A stretch of 64,000 nucleotides of DNA from AR5 sp041497115 (GTDB lineage: Bacteria > Methylomirabilota > Methylomirabilia > Rokubacteriales > CSP1-6), in NCBI GenBank assembly GCA_041497115.1, contig JBGQFW010000004.1, positions 21,194 to 85,193 on the forward strand. The letters run 5' to 3'. Under the pieces are notes generated by a model that searched no databases, was not told where the DNA came from, and saw only the letters and a list, made by a program, of their open reading frames with translations. Shown one piece after another: positions 33,541 through 41,849 of the stretch. The position numbers were made by a program, and so were the translations under genes. The number at the start of each line of letters is the position of its first letter. Within the stretch, counting starts at the first letter, position 1.

Positions 33541-34731
33541 ATGCGCGTGCTCGGCGACGGCCGGCCGCGCCTGCGCGTCCTGCGCCGGCTCCTGAACGGT
33601 CTGGCGTTCGGCGGCCTCGCCGTCGGCCTCGCGGTCGCGCGCATCCAGGTCGCGTCCGGCGTGTTCTTCGACGCCCGCAACGTGCCCGTCGCGCTCGTCG
33701 CGCTGTTCGAGGGGTGGCCGGCCGGCGCGGCGGCCGCCGTGGTCGTCTCGGTGTACCGGTGGCAGTGGCTGGGCGGCGCCGGCAGCATCCCCGGCGTCGT
33801 GAGCGTGCTCTGCGCGGCCGCCGCCGGCAGCCTGGTGCACGCCTGGGCCATGCGCCACGGCCGCGGGCGCGTGCGCACCGTCCACGCCCTCGCGCTGGGC
33901 GCGGCGACGTTCCTCACCACGCTGCTCGGCTACGCGATGCTCGGCCGCGAGGGGCTCGCCAAGTTCGAGCAGACGTGGCCGCACTTCCTCGTCGCCTATC
34001 TCGGCGGCATCACCCTGCTGGCCCAGCTCTTCCAGAACATCCTGGAGCGCGAGCGCCTCTACGTGGTCGAGCGCCGCTTCCGCGCGCTGCTCGACGAGAC
34101 GTCCGAGGCGATCCGCATCGTGGACGCCGACACGCACCGGATCCTCGAGTCCAACCGCGCGGACGCCGCGCTATCCGGCACCGCGCGCGAGCGGCTGCTG
34201 GGGCGGGATACCCGCGAGTCCTGGCCCGCCGAGGGCGAGGGGCGCGCGCGCTGGGAGGCGCTCGACGCCGAGACGACGCGCGCCGGCGTGGCCGGCGGCT
34301 TCGGCCTGCCCCTGCGCGGCGGTGACGGCGCGATCCGCGCGGTGGACCTGACCTGCCGGCGGGTGGCGCACGACGGGCGGCGCTACGACATCGTGATCCT
34401 GCGCGACGCCGGCCCGCGCGAGGCGCTGGACGCCGCCCGACGCGAGGTGTCCGACCTGCGCGCCATCACGCTGGTGGCCAACGCGGCGGCCCACGAGATC
34501 AACAACCCGTTGACCGTCATCGTGGGCTCGCTCGAGCTGCTCCAGCGGCGGCTGGCCGAGGGGCAGGAGACGCGCTGGATCGACCGGGCCGTCGAGGCCT
34601 CGCAACGGGTCCGGGAGATCATCGCCCGCATGACCCACATCACCCGGGTCGAGCCCTCCGGGCAGTTTCCGGGGGTGCCGGCGATGCTCGACATTCGGCG
34701 CTCCAGCGACGATAATGAGGCGCCACGCTAG
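33541..34731 (+). CDS. 5TM sensor protein with PAS-like and HisKA region, no ATPase domain
   Basis: 396-residue membrane protein. Residues 15-165 form a 5TM-5TMR_LYT-type sensor (GVFFDARNVPVALVALFEGW, VYRWQWLGGAGSIPG). Residues 180-295 are PAS-like (RFRALLDETSEAIRIVDADT), and about 300-370 a HisKA helix pair with H-box AAAHEINNPLTVIVG. The protein stops 50 residues later, with no N, G1 or G2 box, so no kinase catalytic domain. Start is unresolved: ATG 33541 is the first standard codon, but the in-frame upstream codons encode another helix (AVGVLAFGVLFYLA), and CTG 33487 could begin it. Confidence 0.75.
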   Translation: MRVLGDGRPRLRVLRRLLNGLAFGGLAVGLAVARIQVASGVFFDARNVPVALVALFEGWPAGAAAAVVVSVYRWQWLGGAGSIPGVVSVLCAAAAGSLVHAWAMRHGRGRVRTVHALALGAATFLTTLLGYAMLGREGLAKFEQTWPHFLVAYLGGITLLAQLFQNILERERLYVVERRFRALLDETSEAIRIVDADTHRILESNRADAALSGTARERLLGRDTRESWPAEGEGRARWEALDAETTRAGVAGGFGLPLRGGDGAIRAVDLTCRRVAHDGRRYDIVILRDAGPREALDAARREVSDLRAITLVANAAAHEINNPLTVIVGSLELLQRRLAEGQETRWIDRAVEASQRVREIIARMTHITRVEPSGQFPGVPAMLDIRRSSDDNEAPR

Positions 34732-34749
34732 CCCGACGGGGGAGGCCCG

Positions 34750-34905
34750 ATGGACCTGCTGCTCGACGCCGTCATCGCCGCGATCTCGCTCGTGTTCCTT
34801 GGAATCCTCGGCACCATCGCCGGTGTGGCGATCCCGGGGCTCTTCATGGCCGTGGTCGCCCCCTGGCTGGAGTGGCTGATCCCCGCGCGCAAGAAGTCGT
34901 CCTAG
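34750..34905 (+). CDS. 51-residue single-helix membrane peptide
   Basis: Small protein with one long hydrophobic segment, residues 4-40 (AVIAAISLVFLGILGTIAG and VAIPGLFMAVVAPWLEW), ending in a basic ARKKSS tail that predicts an in-out topology. GGGGGAGG lies 6 nt before ATG 34750, and a -10-like GATAAT occurs at 34713-34718, so expression looks real. No family recognised. It lies between the sensor gene and a molybdenum hydroxylase gene. Confidence 0.65.
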   Translation: MDLLLDAVIAAISLVFLGILGTIAGVAIPGLFMAVVAPWLEWLIPARKKSS

Positions 34906-34915
34906 CCCGCGCTCG

Positions 34916-37270
34916 ATGGGCGCGAAGTATTTCGGCGCCGCCGTCCGGCGGCGCGAGGACCCTCGATTCCTCCGCGGCGAGGGCCGCTTCGTGGACGACG
35001 TCACGCTGCCGGGGCTCCTGCACGCGGCCTTCCTCCGCTCGCCCCACGCCCACGCGCGGCTCGCCCGCCTGACCACGGCGGCGGCCCGGGCGATGCCGGG
35101 CGTCGCCGGGGTGTTCACGTTCGCCGACCTCGCGCGCTGGATGAAGCCCCTGCCCCAGTTCGGCGCGCCGCCGCCCGGGCTGGCGGCCGGCGTCAAGTTC
35201 GACGTGCGCCAGGCGCCGCAGTACGCGCTCTGCCGCGACCGCGCGCGCTACGTGGGCGAGGTCGTCGCGATGGTCGTGGCCGACAGCCCGGCGCGGGCCG
35301 AGGACGCGCTGGCCCGCCTCGAGGTCGAGTGGGAGCCGCTGCCGGTCACGGTGGACATGGTGGCGGCCGCCGAGGCCGGCGCGCCGCTCGTGCACGCCGA
35401 GTGGGGAACCAACGTCGCGGTGGCCTTCACCCACGCCATCGGCGACGTCGAGCGGGCGTTCGCGGGCGCCGACGCCGTGTTCAGCGAGACGTTCCGCATC
35501 CAGCGCTACGTGGGCATGCCGCTCGAGGGGCGCGGCGTCGTCGCCCAGTGGGACCGGCGCGACGACACGCTGACGACGTGGAACAGCACCCAGGTCGCCC
35601 ACTTCGTGCAGCAGGGGCTGGCCGGCGCGCTCGAGCTGCCGCCCCATCGCGTCCGCGTGATCGCCCCCGACCTCGGCGGCGGCTTCGGCACGAAGGCCTC
35701 CGGCTATGCCGAGGACGTGCTGGTTCCGCTCGCGGCGCGCGCGCTGGGCCGCCCGGTGAAGTGGATCGAGAGCCGGCAGGAGCACATGGTGGGGGCCGCC
35801 CACGCCCGCCACCAGACGCACCGGATCAGCCTGGCCGCGCGGCGCGACGGCACGATCCTCGGCGTGCGCGACCGGATCTGGCTCGACCTCGGCGCCTACA
35901 ACGTCTGGGGCATCGTGCTGCCCTACAATACGGTCGCCCACCTGCTCGGCCCCCATCGCGTGCGCGACCTCGCCGTCGAGGTGCAGGGCGTGGTGACGCA
36001 CAAGACGCCGAACGCGCCGTACCGCGGGGCGGGGCGCCCGGAGACGGTGTTCGCGATGGACCGCGCGGTGGACGGCCTCGCCCGCCAGCTCGGCCTCGAT
36101 CCCGCCGAGATCCGCCGGCGCAACTATCTCACCGCGGCCGACCTGCCGTGGGACCTCGGCATGCCGTACCGCGACGGCAACCCGCTCGTCTACGACAGCG
36201 GCGACTTCCGCGCCGTGCTCGACGCCGCGCTGGAGGCGGCCGGCTACGACGCGTTCCGCCGCGAGCAACCGGCGCTGCGCGGGCGCGGCGTGTGGCGCGG
36301 GATCGGGATCTCCGGGTACGTGGAGGGCACGGCCATCGGGCCGTTCGAGGGCGCCCGCGTGACGCTGGACCTCGCCGGCCACGTGCGGGTGGCCACCGGC
36401 GCCGTCGCCTCCGGCCAGGGCCACGAGACCTCGTTCGCGCAGATCTGCGCCGACGCCCTCGGCGTGCCGCTCGACTGGGTGACCGTGATCGGCGGCGACA
36501 CCGCCGCGGTGCCGTTCGGCGTCGGCACCTTCGCCAGCCGCAGCGCCGTCACCGCCGGCAACTCGATCGCCGACGCCGCCGCCGCCGTGCGGGCCAAGGT
36601 CGCCGTCGCCGCCGCCGCCCTGCTGGAAGCCGCCCCCGTCGACATCGAGATCGAGGACGGCCGGGTCTTCGTGCGCGGCGCCCCCGCCTCGGCGGTGGAC
36701 CTCGGGCGCGTGATCCAGGCCGCCATCCCGACCTTCGCCCGCCCCGGCGTGGCGGCGCCCGACTTCGACGCCACCGCCTACCACCACGTGCCCACCGTCA
36801 CCTACGCGAGCGCGGTCCACGTCGCCCAGGTGCAGGTCGATCCGGACACCGGCGCCGTGCGCCTCCTGCGCTACGTCGTCGCCCACGACTGCGGCCGGGT
36901 CATCAACCCGACGATCGTGGAGGGCCAGGTGCACGGCGGCGTCGCGCAGGGGGTGGGCGGCGCGCTCTTCGAGGAGATGGCCTACGACGGCGAGGGCCAG
37001 CTCCTGACCGGCACGCTGATGGACTACACGGTGCCGCGCGCCGACGACCTGCCGCTGATCGAGTGCGTCCACCTCGAGTACCCGTCGCCGCGCAACCCGC
37101 TCGGCATCAAGGGGCTCGGCGAGGGCGGCGCCATCTCGCCGCCGGCGGCGATCGCCAACGCCATCGACGACGCGCTGGCTCCGCTGGGCGTGCGGCTCAC
37201 CGCCACCCCGGCGCTGCCCGCGCGCGTGCACGGACTGGTGGCGGCGGCGCGGCGCTCGCAGGCAGGCTGA
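34916..37270 (+). CDS. Xanthine dehydrogenase family molybdopterin-binding subunit
   Basis: 784-residue large subunit, a paralogue of the one at 9306-11627. Family start MGAKYFGAAVRRREDPRFLR, Mo-cofactor loops DLGGGFGTKASGYAEDV, NAPYRGAGRPETVF, ASGQGHETSFAQ and the catalytic Glu in KGLGEGGAISPP. The APYRGAGRPE loop places it with hydroxylases or aldehyde oxidases rather than CO dehydrogenase. No iron-sulfur or flavin subunit is adjacent. Its TGA is supplied by the terminal repeat of a MITE-like element (37263-37350), so the last residues may not be ancestral. Confidence 0.92.
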   Translation: MGAKYFGAAVRRREDPRFLRGEGRFVDDVTLPGLLHAAFLRSPHAHARLARLTTAAARAMPGVAGVFTFADLARWMKPLPQFGAPPPGLAAGVKFDVRQAPQYALCRDRARYVGEVVAMVVADSPARAEDALARLEVEWEPLPVTVDMVAAAEAGAPLVHAEWGTNVAVAFTHAIGDVERAFAGADAVFSETFRIQRYVGMPLEGRGVVAQWDRRDDTLTTWNSTQVAHFVQQGLAGALELPPHRVRVIAPDLGGGFGTKASGYAEDVLVPLAARALGRPVKWIESRQEHMVGAAHARHQTHRISLAARRDGTILGVRDRIWLDLGAYNVWGIVLPYNTVAHLLGPHRVRDLAVEVQGVVTHKTPNAPYRGAGRPETVFAMDRAVDGLARQLGLDPAEIRRRNYLTAADLPWDLGMPYRDGNPLVYDSGDFRAVLDAALEAAGYDAFRREQPALRGRGVWRGIGISGYVEGTAIGPFEGARVTLDLAGHVRVATGAVASGQGHETSFAQICADALGVPLDWVTVIGGDTAAVPFGVGTFASRSAVTAGNSIADAAAAVRAKVAVAAAALLEAAPVDIEIEDGRVFVRGAPASAVDLGRVIQAAIPTFARPGVAAPDFDATAYHHVPTVTYASAVHVAQVQVDPDTGAVRLLRYVVAHDCGRVINPTIVEGQVHGGVAQGVGGALFEEMAYDGEGQLLTGTLMDYTVPRADDLPLIECVHLEYPSPRNPLGIKGLGEGGAISPPAAIANAIDDALAPLGVRLTATPALPARVHGLVAAARRSQAG

Positions 37271-38457
37271 TCAAAACGGTCCAGATGCGAGGCGGCGCCC
37301 GCCGGTCGCGCGCGAGGCGTACTGCCTGATGGGCCTTTTTCAGCAGCCTGCTTCGCGCAGATCTTCCGGATGTCGCTCCAGTCGTAGGTGGGCAGGAGCT
37401 TCACCGACGGGCGCGGATTGGCGGCGGCCAGCGCCCGCAGCTCTTGCAGACGCTGCGAGGACGCCGGATGCGTCGAGACGTACTGGGCACCCGCCCGCTG
37501 ATCGCCCTCCAGCTTCTCCAGCGCGGCGAAGAACGCGAACATCCCGGCCGGATCGACGCCGGCCGCCTGCAGCATCCGCAGGCCGTCATGGTCGGCGGCG
37601 CGCTCGGCCTCGCGGCTGTAGCGCAGGTCACCCAGCACGCGCGCGCTCTGCACGCCGAACGCCAGCACGCCGCTGACGTCGCCGATCAGCGCCGCCGCCA
37701 GGACGCCGGTGGACGCCTGGCGGAGGATCGCCCGGGTGGCGTCGCGGTGGAGCACGTGCTGCATCTCGTGGGCGAGGACCCCGGCCAGCTCCTCGGCGTT
37801 CTCGGTCCGCTCGAGCAGGCCGCGGAAGACGACGATGAAGCCGCCCGGCGTCGCGAAGGCGTTGACCATCGGCCGATCCACGACCGTGACGCGGAACGGG
37901 TAGCGCGCCCGGGGCAGCGTGCGCAGCAGCACGCCGGTGATCTCGTCGATGCGCCGCTGCCGCTCGGGGTCCGCGCAGCGCCGGGCGGGCGGCGCCAGCT
38001 CGGCGATGGCCGCCTCGCCGAGCGCGACCTCCCAGGCGACCGGCACGCGCGCGGCGACGAGATCGGCGAGGCCGGGGATGCCCCACACGTAGAGCGCCAG
38101 CCCGACCGCCACGGTCCCCAGCGCGGCGAGCGCCGCCACGCCCGCGCGGAAGCGCCGGCGGGCGGGATCGTGGAATGCGGCGGCCACGCCGGGCGCGGCC
38201 GCCCGCAGCGCGGTGAGGAACGCGACGTCGGCGAGCAGCAGCGCGTCGGCGCCGCCGCGCTCGAGACGAATCTGCTCGCCCTCGTAGAAGCCCTGGGTCT
38301 GGCTGACGCCGGCCAGCGGCCAGCGGAAGGTGCGGCCCGTCTCGGTCAGCGTGATCTCGAGGCCGGCGCTGCCGATCGCCACCCGCGCCGGCCGGCGCAC
38401 CGGCGCCACGCCGTCGAGATACTGGGCGTCCCAGACGCGCGAGGCGGGCGCCGGCAC
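37024..38457 (-). CDS. M48-family membrane metalloprotease, 3' end altered
   Basis: Zinc protease of the Ste24/HtpX-like M48 type. An N-terminal domain and one transmembrane helix (about residues 105-125, ALGTVAVGLALYVWGIPG) precede the catalytic core with zinc site LAHEMQHVLHRD and third ligand Glu in YSREAERAADHDGL; VNAFATPGGFIVVFRGLLE and STHPASSQRLQELRAL are also typical. Homology ends near WSDIRKIC (about 37365). The frame then continues through the MITE-like element and 247 nt antisense to the molybdenum hydroxylase gene before stopping at 37024, so about 100 C-terminal residues are novel. Start GTG 38457 is 1 nt after the PAP2 stop. Confidence 0.8.
   Translation of the reverse strand: MPAPASRVWDAQYLDGVAPVRRPARVAIGSAGLEITLTETGRTFRWPLAGVSQTQGFYEGEQIRLERGGADALLLADVAFLTALRAAAPGVAAAFHDPARRRFRAGVAALAALGTVAVGLALYVWGIPGLADLVAARVPVAWEVALGEAAIAELAPPARRCADPERQRRIDEITGVLLRTLPRARYPFRVTVVDRPMVNAFATPGGFIVVFRGLLERTENAEELAGVLAHEMQHVLHRDATRAILRQASTGVLAAALIGDVSGVLAFGVQSARVLGDLRYSREAERAADHDGLRMLQAAGVDPAGMFAFFAALEKLEGDQRAGAQYVSTHPASSQRLQELRALAAANPRPSVKLLPTYDWSDIRKICAKQAAEKGPSGSTPRARPAGAASHLDRFDQPACERRAAATSPCTRAGSAGVAVSRTPSGASASSMALAIAAGGEMAPPSPSPLMPSGLRGDGYSRWTHSISGRSSARGTV
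37263..37350. mobile_element. 88 bp MITE-like element with imperfect terminal inverted repeats
   Basis: The left end CAGGCTGATCAAAACGGTCC and the reverse complement of the right end, CAGGCTGCTGAAAAAGGCCC, match at 16 of 20 positions; the match continues weakly inward. It lies exactly between the molybdenum hydroxylase and M48 gene ends, supplies the stop of the former and is read through by the latter. No clear target-site duplication. I recall similar TTTTTCAGCAGCCTG ends dispersed in other bacterial genomes, which would need a search to confirm. Confidence 0.6.
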
Positions 38458-38458
38458 C

Positions 38459-39133
38459 TCAGCTGGTGACGGTGTCGAGCGTCGTGGGTGACGAGTCCTC
38501 GGCGGGCGCGACGGCCGGACGCAGCTTCGGATCGATCACCAGCACGCCGGCCAGGAGGAAGGCGGCGCCGCCGACCAGGCCGCCCGCGACGTCGCCGATC
38601 CAGTGGGCGTTCAGATAGACGCGGCTCGCACCGACCGCCAGCGTGAGCACCGCTCCGCCGGCCGCGAGGAGCCACCGCCAGCGGGCCGGCGCCTGCAGCG
38701 TCCACAGCGCGTAGACCAGCAGGCCGAGGAACATGACGATGCCGAACGTGTGCGAGCTCGGATAGGCATACATCACCGTGTTGGGGCGCTGGCGGATCAC
38801 GATCAGCTTCGCCAGGCTCATGACGGGCCAGCCGGCCGCCGCGACGAGGGCGAGGGCGACGCCGAGACGCCGGTGGCGCGCGCCGACGAGCAGGCAGCTC
38901 GCCACCGCCAGCGGAAGCAGCACCCAGCCGGACCCCAGCAGCGAGACGACTTCCATCGTGTGGTCGAGCGCCCGCACCCGCGTGGCCTGCACCGCGCGCT
39001 GGACGGCGACCTCCTCGCCGAGGATCCACCGCTCCTGCGCCGCCACGCCGATGGCGAGGAAGGCGCCGGCGCAGAGCAGCGCCCACACGAGCAGCCGGCG
39101 GCGCTCCTCGGCGGTGAGCAGGCGGAGCTTCAT
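38459..39133 (-). CDS. PAP2-family membrane phosphatase
   Basis: 224-residue integral membrane lipid phosphatase with five or six helices. The three PAP2 motifs are present: KLIVIRQRP (C1), YPSSHTFG (C2) and SRVYLNAHWIGD (C3, catalytic His and Asp). It probably dephosphorylates undecaprenyl pyrophosphate or phosphatidic acid on the periplasmic face. ATG 39133 is preceded by TACACT at 6 nt with no Shine-Dalgarno; a TTG 6 codons upstream lies in the promoter and is rejected. The M48 protease gene follows. Confidence 0.92.
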   Translation of the reverse strand: MKLRLLTAEERRRLLVWALLCAGAFLAIGVAAQERWILGEEVAVQRAVQATRVRALDHTMEVVSLLGSGWVLLPLAVASCLLVGARHRRLGVALALVAAAGWPVMSLAKLIVIRQRPNTVMYAYPSSHTFGIVMFLGLLVYALWTLQAPARWRWLLAAGGAVLTLAVGASRVYLNAHWIGDVAGGLVGGAAFLLAGVLVIDPKLRPAVAPAEDSSPTTLDTVTS

Positions 39134-39139
39134 GGCGTC

Positions 39140-39145
39140 AGTGTA
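39140..39145 (-). promoter_or_regulatory. -10-like hexamer TACACT, 6 nt before ATG 39133
   Basis: Minus-strand TTACACTGACGCC runs directly into the PAP2 ATG. Same TACACT hexamer as at 19109, again without a ribosome binding site. Confidence 0.45.
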
Positions 39146-39172
39146 ATCCAATCCCGGCGGGGTGGCAGCGGT

Positions 39173-40333
39173 TCACCCGACGCCGAAGTCGGCGTCGAGC
39201 AGGCTCGCCAGCCCCTCGCCCATCGCGGAGGCGGGGCGCGCGTCCTGGTGGACGTCGGTCACGTCGAGCGGTCCCTGCAGCGTGACGTAGCGGAAGGTGA
39301 AGCGCAGGCTGCGGACCACCGTCCACGGCCAGAGGAACCCCAGCGTCAGCACGATCGCCAGCACGTTGGTGATCTGCAGCCACGCCAGCCGGCCGCCGGT
39401 GACCGCCGAGCGCAGCCGCGTGAGACCGAAGCGCGTGTGCTCCAGGAAATAGCGCTGGCGGCGGGCCGAGAACCAGAACCACGCCAGCCCCAGCGTGGGG
39501 ACGAACAGGAGGATCATGACCAGGAACGGCCGCACGAGGTCGCGGCCGCGGCCGTCGAAGTCGAACTTGCGCGAGCCGAAGTACGCGTGCGAGACCATGA
39601 ACGCCTGCTTCTGCGTGACGAAGACCGGATAGTAGAACCCCAGCGTGAGCGAGGTGAGGATCGTGCCCACCACGAAGACGCCGACGAAATCGCGCACGCG
39701 CCCGCGGAACGAGAAGCGGATGCCGCGCCACGACATCCGGCTGAGCCGGTAGCGCCGGGCCCCCACCATCGCCACCGGCACCAGCAGCACGCCGACCAGC
39801 CACAGCAGGCTCCGCAGCGACGAGCGCACGTCGCCCGGCGCCTCGTAGAGCTCGGGCAGGATGGCGAGCAGCGCGACCGGGATGAAGAACACGCTGACGC
39901 CCTTGGCGAATCCCACCAGCAGCTCGCGCCCGGTGCCGTGATAGGCGAAGCGGTCGCCGTCGAGCTCCGTCTCGCTCAGGGTGTAGCGGCGCACGCGCGT
40001 CTTGCCCCAGAAGAAGAAGACGCCGGCGGTGAGCAGCGTCAGCAGCGCGTTCACCGCCTGGATGCCGAAGAGTCCCGGCGCCGAGCCGTGGAAGACGAGG
40101 CGCCGCGACGCCGGCGGGGCGGCCACCGCCGCGCGGGCAGGGGCCGCCGCGACGGGGGGCGCGACGCCGACTCGCGGCGCCGCCGGGCGGAGCGCGGAGG
40201 GCACCGGCCTGGCGGCGGGGCCGCGCCGGAGCGTGTCCAGCGAGGCGCGGTAGACCGCGATCACGACTCCGCACTGCGGGCACGTGGCGGCCGCCACGTC
40301 CGGCGCGCCGCAGCGCGGGCAGGCCTCAGCCAC
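39173..40333 (-). CDS. DUF898 (YjgN-like) membrane protein with zinc ribbon
   Basis: 386-residue inner-membrane protein. The N-terminus is a zinc ribbon (CPRCGAPDVAAATCPQCG), then a Pro/Ala-rich linker to residue 75, then the DUF898 region: FHGSAPGLFGIQAVNALLTL, FFFWGKTRVRRYTLSETEL and several helices with repeated RYRLSRMSWRGIRFSFRG-type loops. Family function is unknown; it is often a multipass transporter-like protein. GTG 40333 overlaps the BtuF-like stop by 8 nt. Confidence 0.9.
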   Translation of the reverse strand: MAEACPRCGAPDVAAATCPQCGVVIAVYRASLDTLRRGPAARPVPSALRPAAPRVGVAPPVAAAPARAAVAAPPASRRLVFHGSAPGLFGIQAVNALLTLLTAGVFFFWGKTRVRRYTLSETELDGDRFAYHGTGRELLVGFAKGVSVFFIPVALLAILPELYEAPGDVRSSLRSLLWLVGVLLVPVAMVGARRYRLSRMSWRGIRFSFRGRVRDFVGVFVVGTILTSLTLGFYYPVFVTQKQAFMVSHAYFGSRKFDFDGRGRDLVRPFLVMILLFVPTLGLAWFWFSARRQRYFLEHTRFGLTRLRSAVTGGRLAWLQITNVLAIVLTLGFLWPWTVVRSLRFTFRYVTLQGPLDVTDVHQDARPASAMGEGLASLLDADFGVG

Positions 40334-41144
40334 CGGCGGCGCCGAACAGCGCGGGCAGCGTGCGCAGCGCCTCCCCCACCCGCGGGCCGTGCCACGAAAA
40401 CGGCTTGCCGTCCACGAGGTGCAGCCGCCCGTCGCGCACGGCCGGCACGGCCGGATAGGGCGCGAAGTCGGCCAGGTGCGCGCGGCGGAAGCGGAACGGC
40501 TCGTCGGGCAGGACGATGACCTCGGGCCGGCGCGCGGCCATCTCGTCGAGCGTGACGGTCGGATAGCGGGCGGCCGCGTCGCCGAAGACGTTGCCGGCGC
40601 CGCACACCGCCAGCAGGTCGTGGACGTAGGTGTCGGGCCCGATCGTCATCCACGGATCGCGCCAGATCGGGTAGAAGACGGAGACCGGGGGACGTCGCGC
40701 CGTCGCCGCCCGCACCCGCTCGTAGAGCGGCTCCAGCTCGGCCAGCAGCGCCTCGGCGCGCTCGCGGGCGCCCGTCACCGCGCCGAGCTCGCGGATCATC
40801 GCCAGCCCCTCGGCCACCGTGCGCGGATAGGTCACCCACACCGGGATGGACCAGCCCCGCAGCGTCTCGATGTGCTCGCGGACGTTCTCCTCGACGTTGG
40901 CGACGACGAGGTCGGGGGCGAGCGCGCGGATCGCCGGCAGGTCCGGATCCTTCTCGCCGCCGATCCGCGTCTTGGCGCGCACGACCGCGCGCGGCTCGAC
41001 GCAGTACGCGGTCACGCCGACCAGGGCGTCGGCCAGCCCCAGCGCGCAGAGGGTCTCGGTGATCGAGGGGATGAGGGAGACGATCCGCCGCGGCGGCCGC
41101 GCCAGCGTCAGCGCGACGCCGGAGGCGTCGACCAGCGTCGTCAC
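40326..41144 (-). CDS. BtuF-like helical-backbone metal/cobalamin-binding protein
   Basis: 272-residue class III substrate-binding protein. It has PRRIVSLIPSITETLCALGL, DLPAIRALAPDLVVANVEEN and the long backbone helix (ELGAVTGARERAEALLAELE), with RWPTVTLDEMA-like domain 2 (here ARYPTVTLDEMAARRPEVIV). No signal peptide is present with GTG 41144, and the frame upstream does not encode one, so it may be cytoplasmic or misfolded for export. No BtuCD permease or ATPase is nearby. GTGA overlap with the preceding small gene. Confidence 0.82.
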   Translation of the reverse strand: MTTLVDASGVALTLARPPRRIVSLIPSITETLCALGLADALVGVTAYCVEPRAVVRAKTRIGGEKDPDLPAIRALAPDLVVANVEENVREHIETLRGWSIPVWVTYPRTVAEGLAMIRELGAVTGARERAEALLAELEPLYERVRAATARRPPVSVFYPIWRDPWMTIGPDTYVHDLLAVCGAGNVFGDAAARYPTVTLDEMAARRPEVIVLPDEPFRFRRAHLADFAPYPAVPAVRDGRLHLVDGKPFSWHGPRVGEALRTLPALFGAAGG

Positions 41145-41323
41145 GCGATGCGACGGCTGCGGAGCCGGTCGACGAGCGCCAGCACCTCGCGCATGCGGTC
41201 GACCAGCTCGTCATCCCACCGGGCGACCTCCGCGAGCGGCTTGCGCTGGTCGATGGCGTCCTCCAGGCTCGTCATCGCCACCCCGAACACTTTGAGGACA
41301 CGTCGTGTCTCGTCGCTGGGCAT
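41141..41323 (-). CDS. 60-residue helical protein of unknown function
   Basis: Charged, mostly helical peptide: MPSDETRRVLKVFGVAMTSL then DELVDRMREVLALVDRLRSR, suggestive of a short coiled coil. AGGAGAG lies 7 nt before ATG 41323, and the stop overlaps the BtuF-like start. No family recognised. Good translation signal and overlap support a real gene. Confidence 0.6.
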   Translation of the reverse strand: MPSDETRRVLKVFGVAMTSLEDAIDQRKPLAEVARWDDELVDRMREVLALVDRLRSRRIA

Positions 41324-41339
41324 CGTTGGCTCTCCTGGC

Positions 41340-41711
41340 TCAGGCGTCGAGGTCCAGCGCGGGCGCTTCGGCCCAGCGCGGATCTCCGCCCGGCTTGAAA
41401 TTCTTCGTGCTCACGAAGTGCAGGCCGTGGTGCAGGTTCATCTTGAACTTGCCGCCGCCGTAGCGGGTGCCGATCCAGCCGTCGGGATCGTCGAGGAACT
41501 CGGCCATGTCGGTGGCGGGCAGGCGCACCAGCCACTTGAAGCGGATGGTCCCGGCGAAGGGCTCCTGCACGCCGATGGTGGCGGTGAGCCCGGGCCAGAC
41601 GCGCGCGAACTCCTCAAGGACCTGCCGGCGCGTGGGATGCGCGACACCGCGGTTCAGGAGGTTGCGTGCGAGGTATGGCTCCACGAGCTCCCAGCACCAC
41701 GCGGCAATCAC
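41340..41711 (-). CDS. Hypothetical protein
   Basis: About 123 residues: a hydrophobic start (VVIAAWCWELVEPYLARNLL), then HPTRRQVLEEFARVWPG, RLPATDMAEFLDDPDGWIG and a lysine-rich C-terminal half. I recognise no family. GTG 41711 is the first plausible start; the frame remains open to 41984, but that upstream part has low-complexity composition and contains the DnaA-box-like pair, so I exclude it. Local base composition just upstream is unusually A+T rich. Confidence 0.5.
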   Translation of the reverse strand: MIAAWCWELVEPYLARNLLNRGVAHPTRRQVLEEFARVWPGLTATIGVQEPFAGTIRFKWLVRLPATDMAEFLDDPDGWIGTRYGGGKFKMNLHHGLHFVSTKNFKPGGDPRWAEAPALDLDA

Positions 41712-41830
41712 GACGAAGCGGAGTCTACCACGCCCGGCTATGCACAATGCAACGCGAATGCCCTCGCTGAAACACTGTTTTTGCTCATCGATCCAAGCGT
41801 TTATCAGTCGATTGGCATCCCCGGCCGTGT

Positions 41831-41849
41831 TGTGGATAGCTGTGGATAA
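41831..41849 (-). promoter_or_regulatory. Two DnaA-box-like 9-mers
   Basis: TGTGGATAG (41831-41839) and TGTGGATAA (41841-41849) are 10 bp apart; the second is the exact reverse complement of the consensus TTATCCACA. Only two are seen and no dnaA, dnaN or gidA is near, so an origin is not claimed. They may titrate DnaA or be chance. Confidence 0.4.

Noticed and set aside
34916..37270. Identification as CO dehydrogenase large subunit (CoxL)
   Set aside because: The loop reads APYRGAGRPE, not AYRCSFR.
35329..37329. Second plus-strand frame over the second molybdenum hydroxylase
   Set aside because: Arg-rich out-of-frame translation without homology.
41831..41849. Chromosomal replication origin
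   Set aside because: Only two DnaA-like boxes and no dnaA/dnaN/gyrB neighbourhood.
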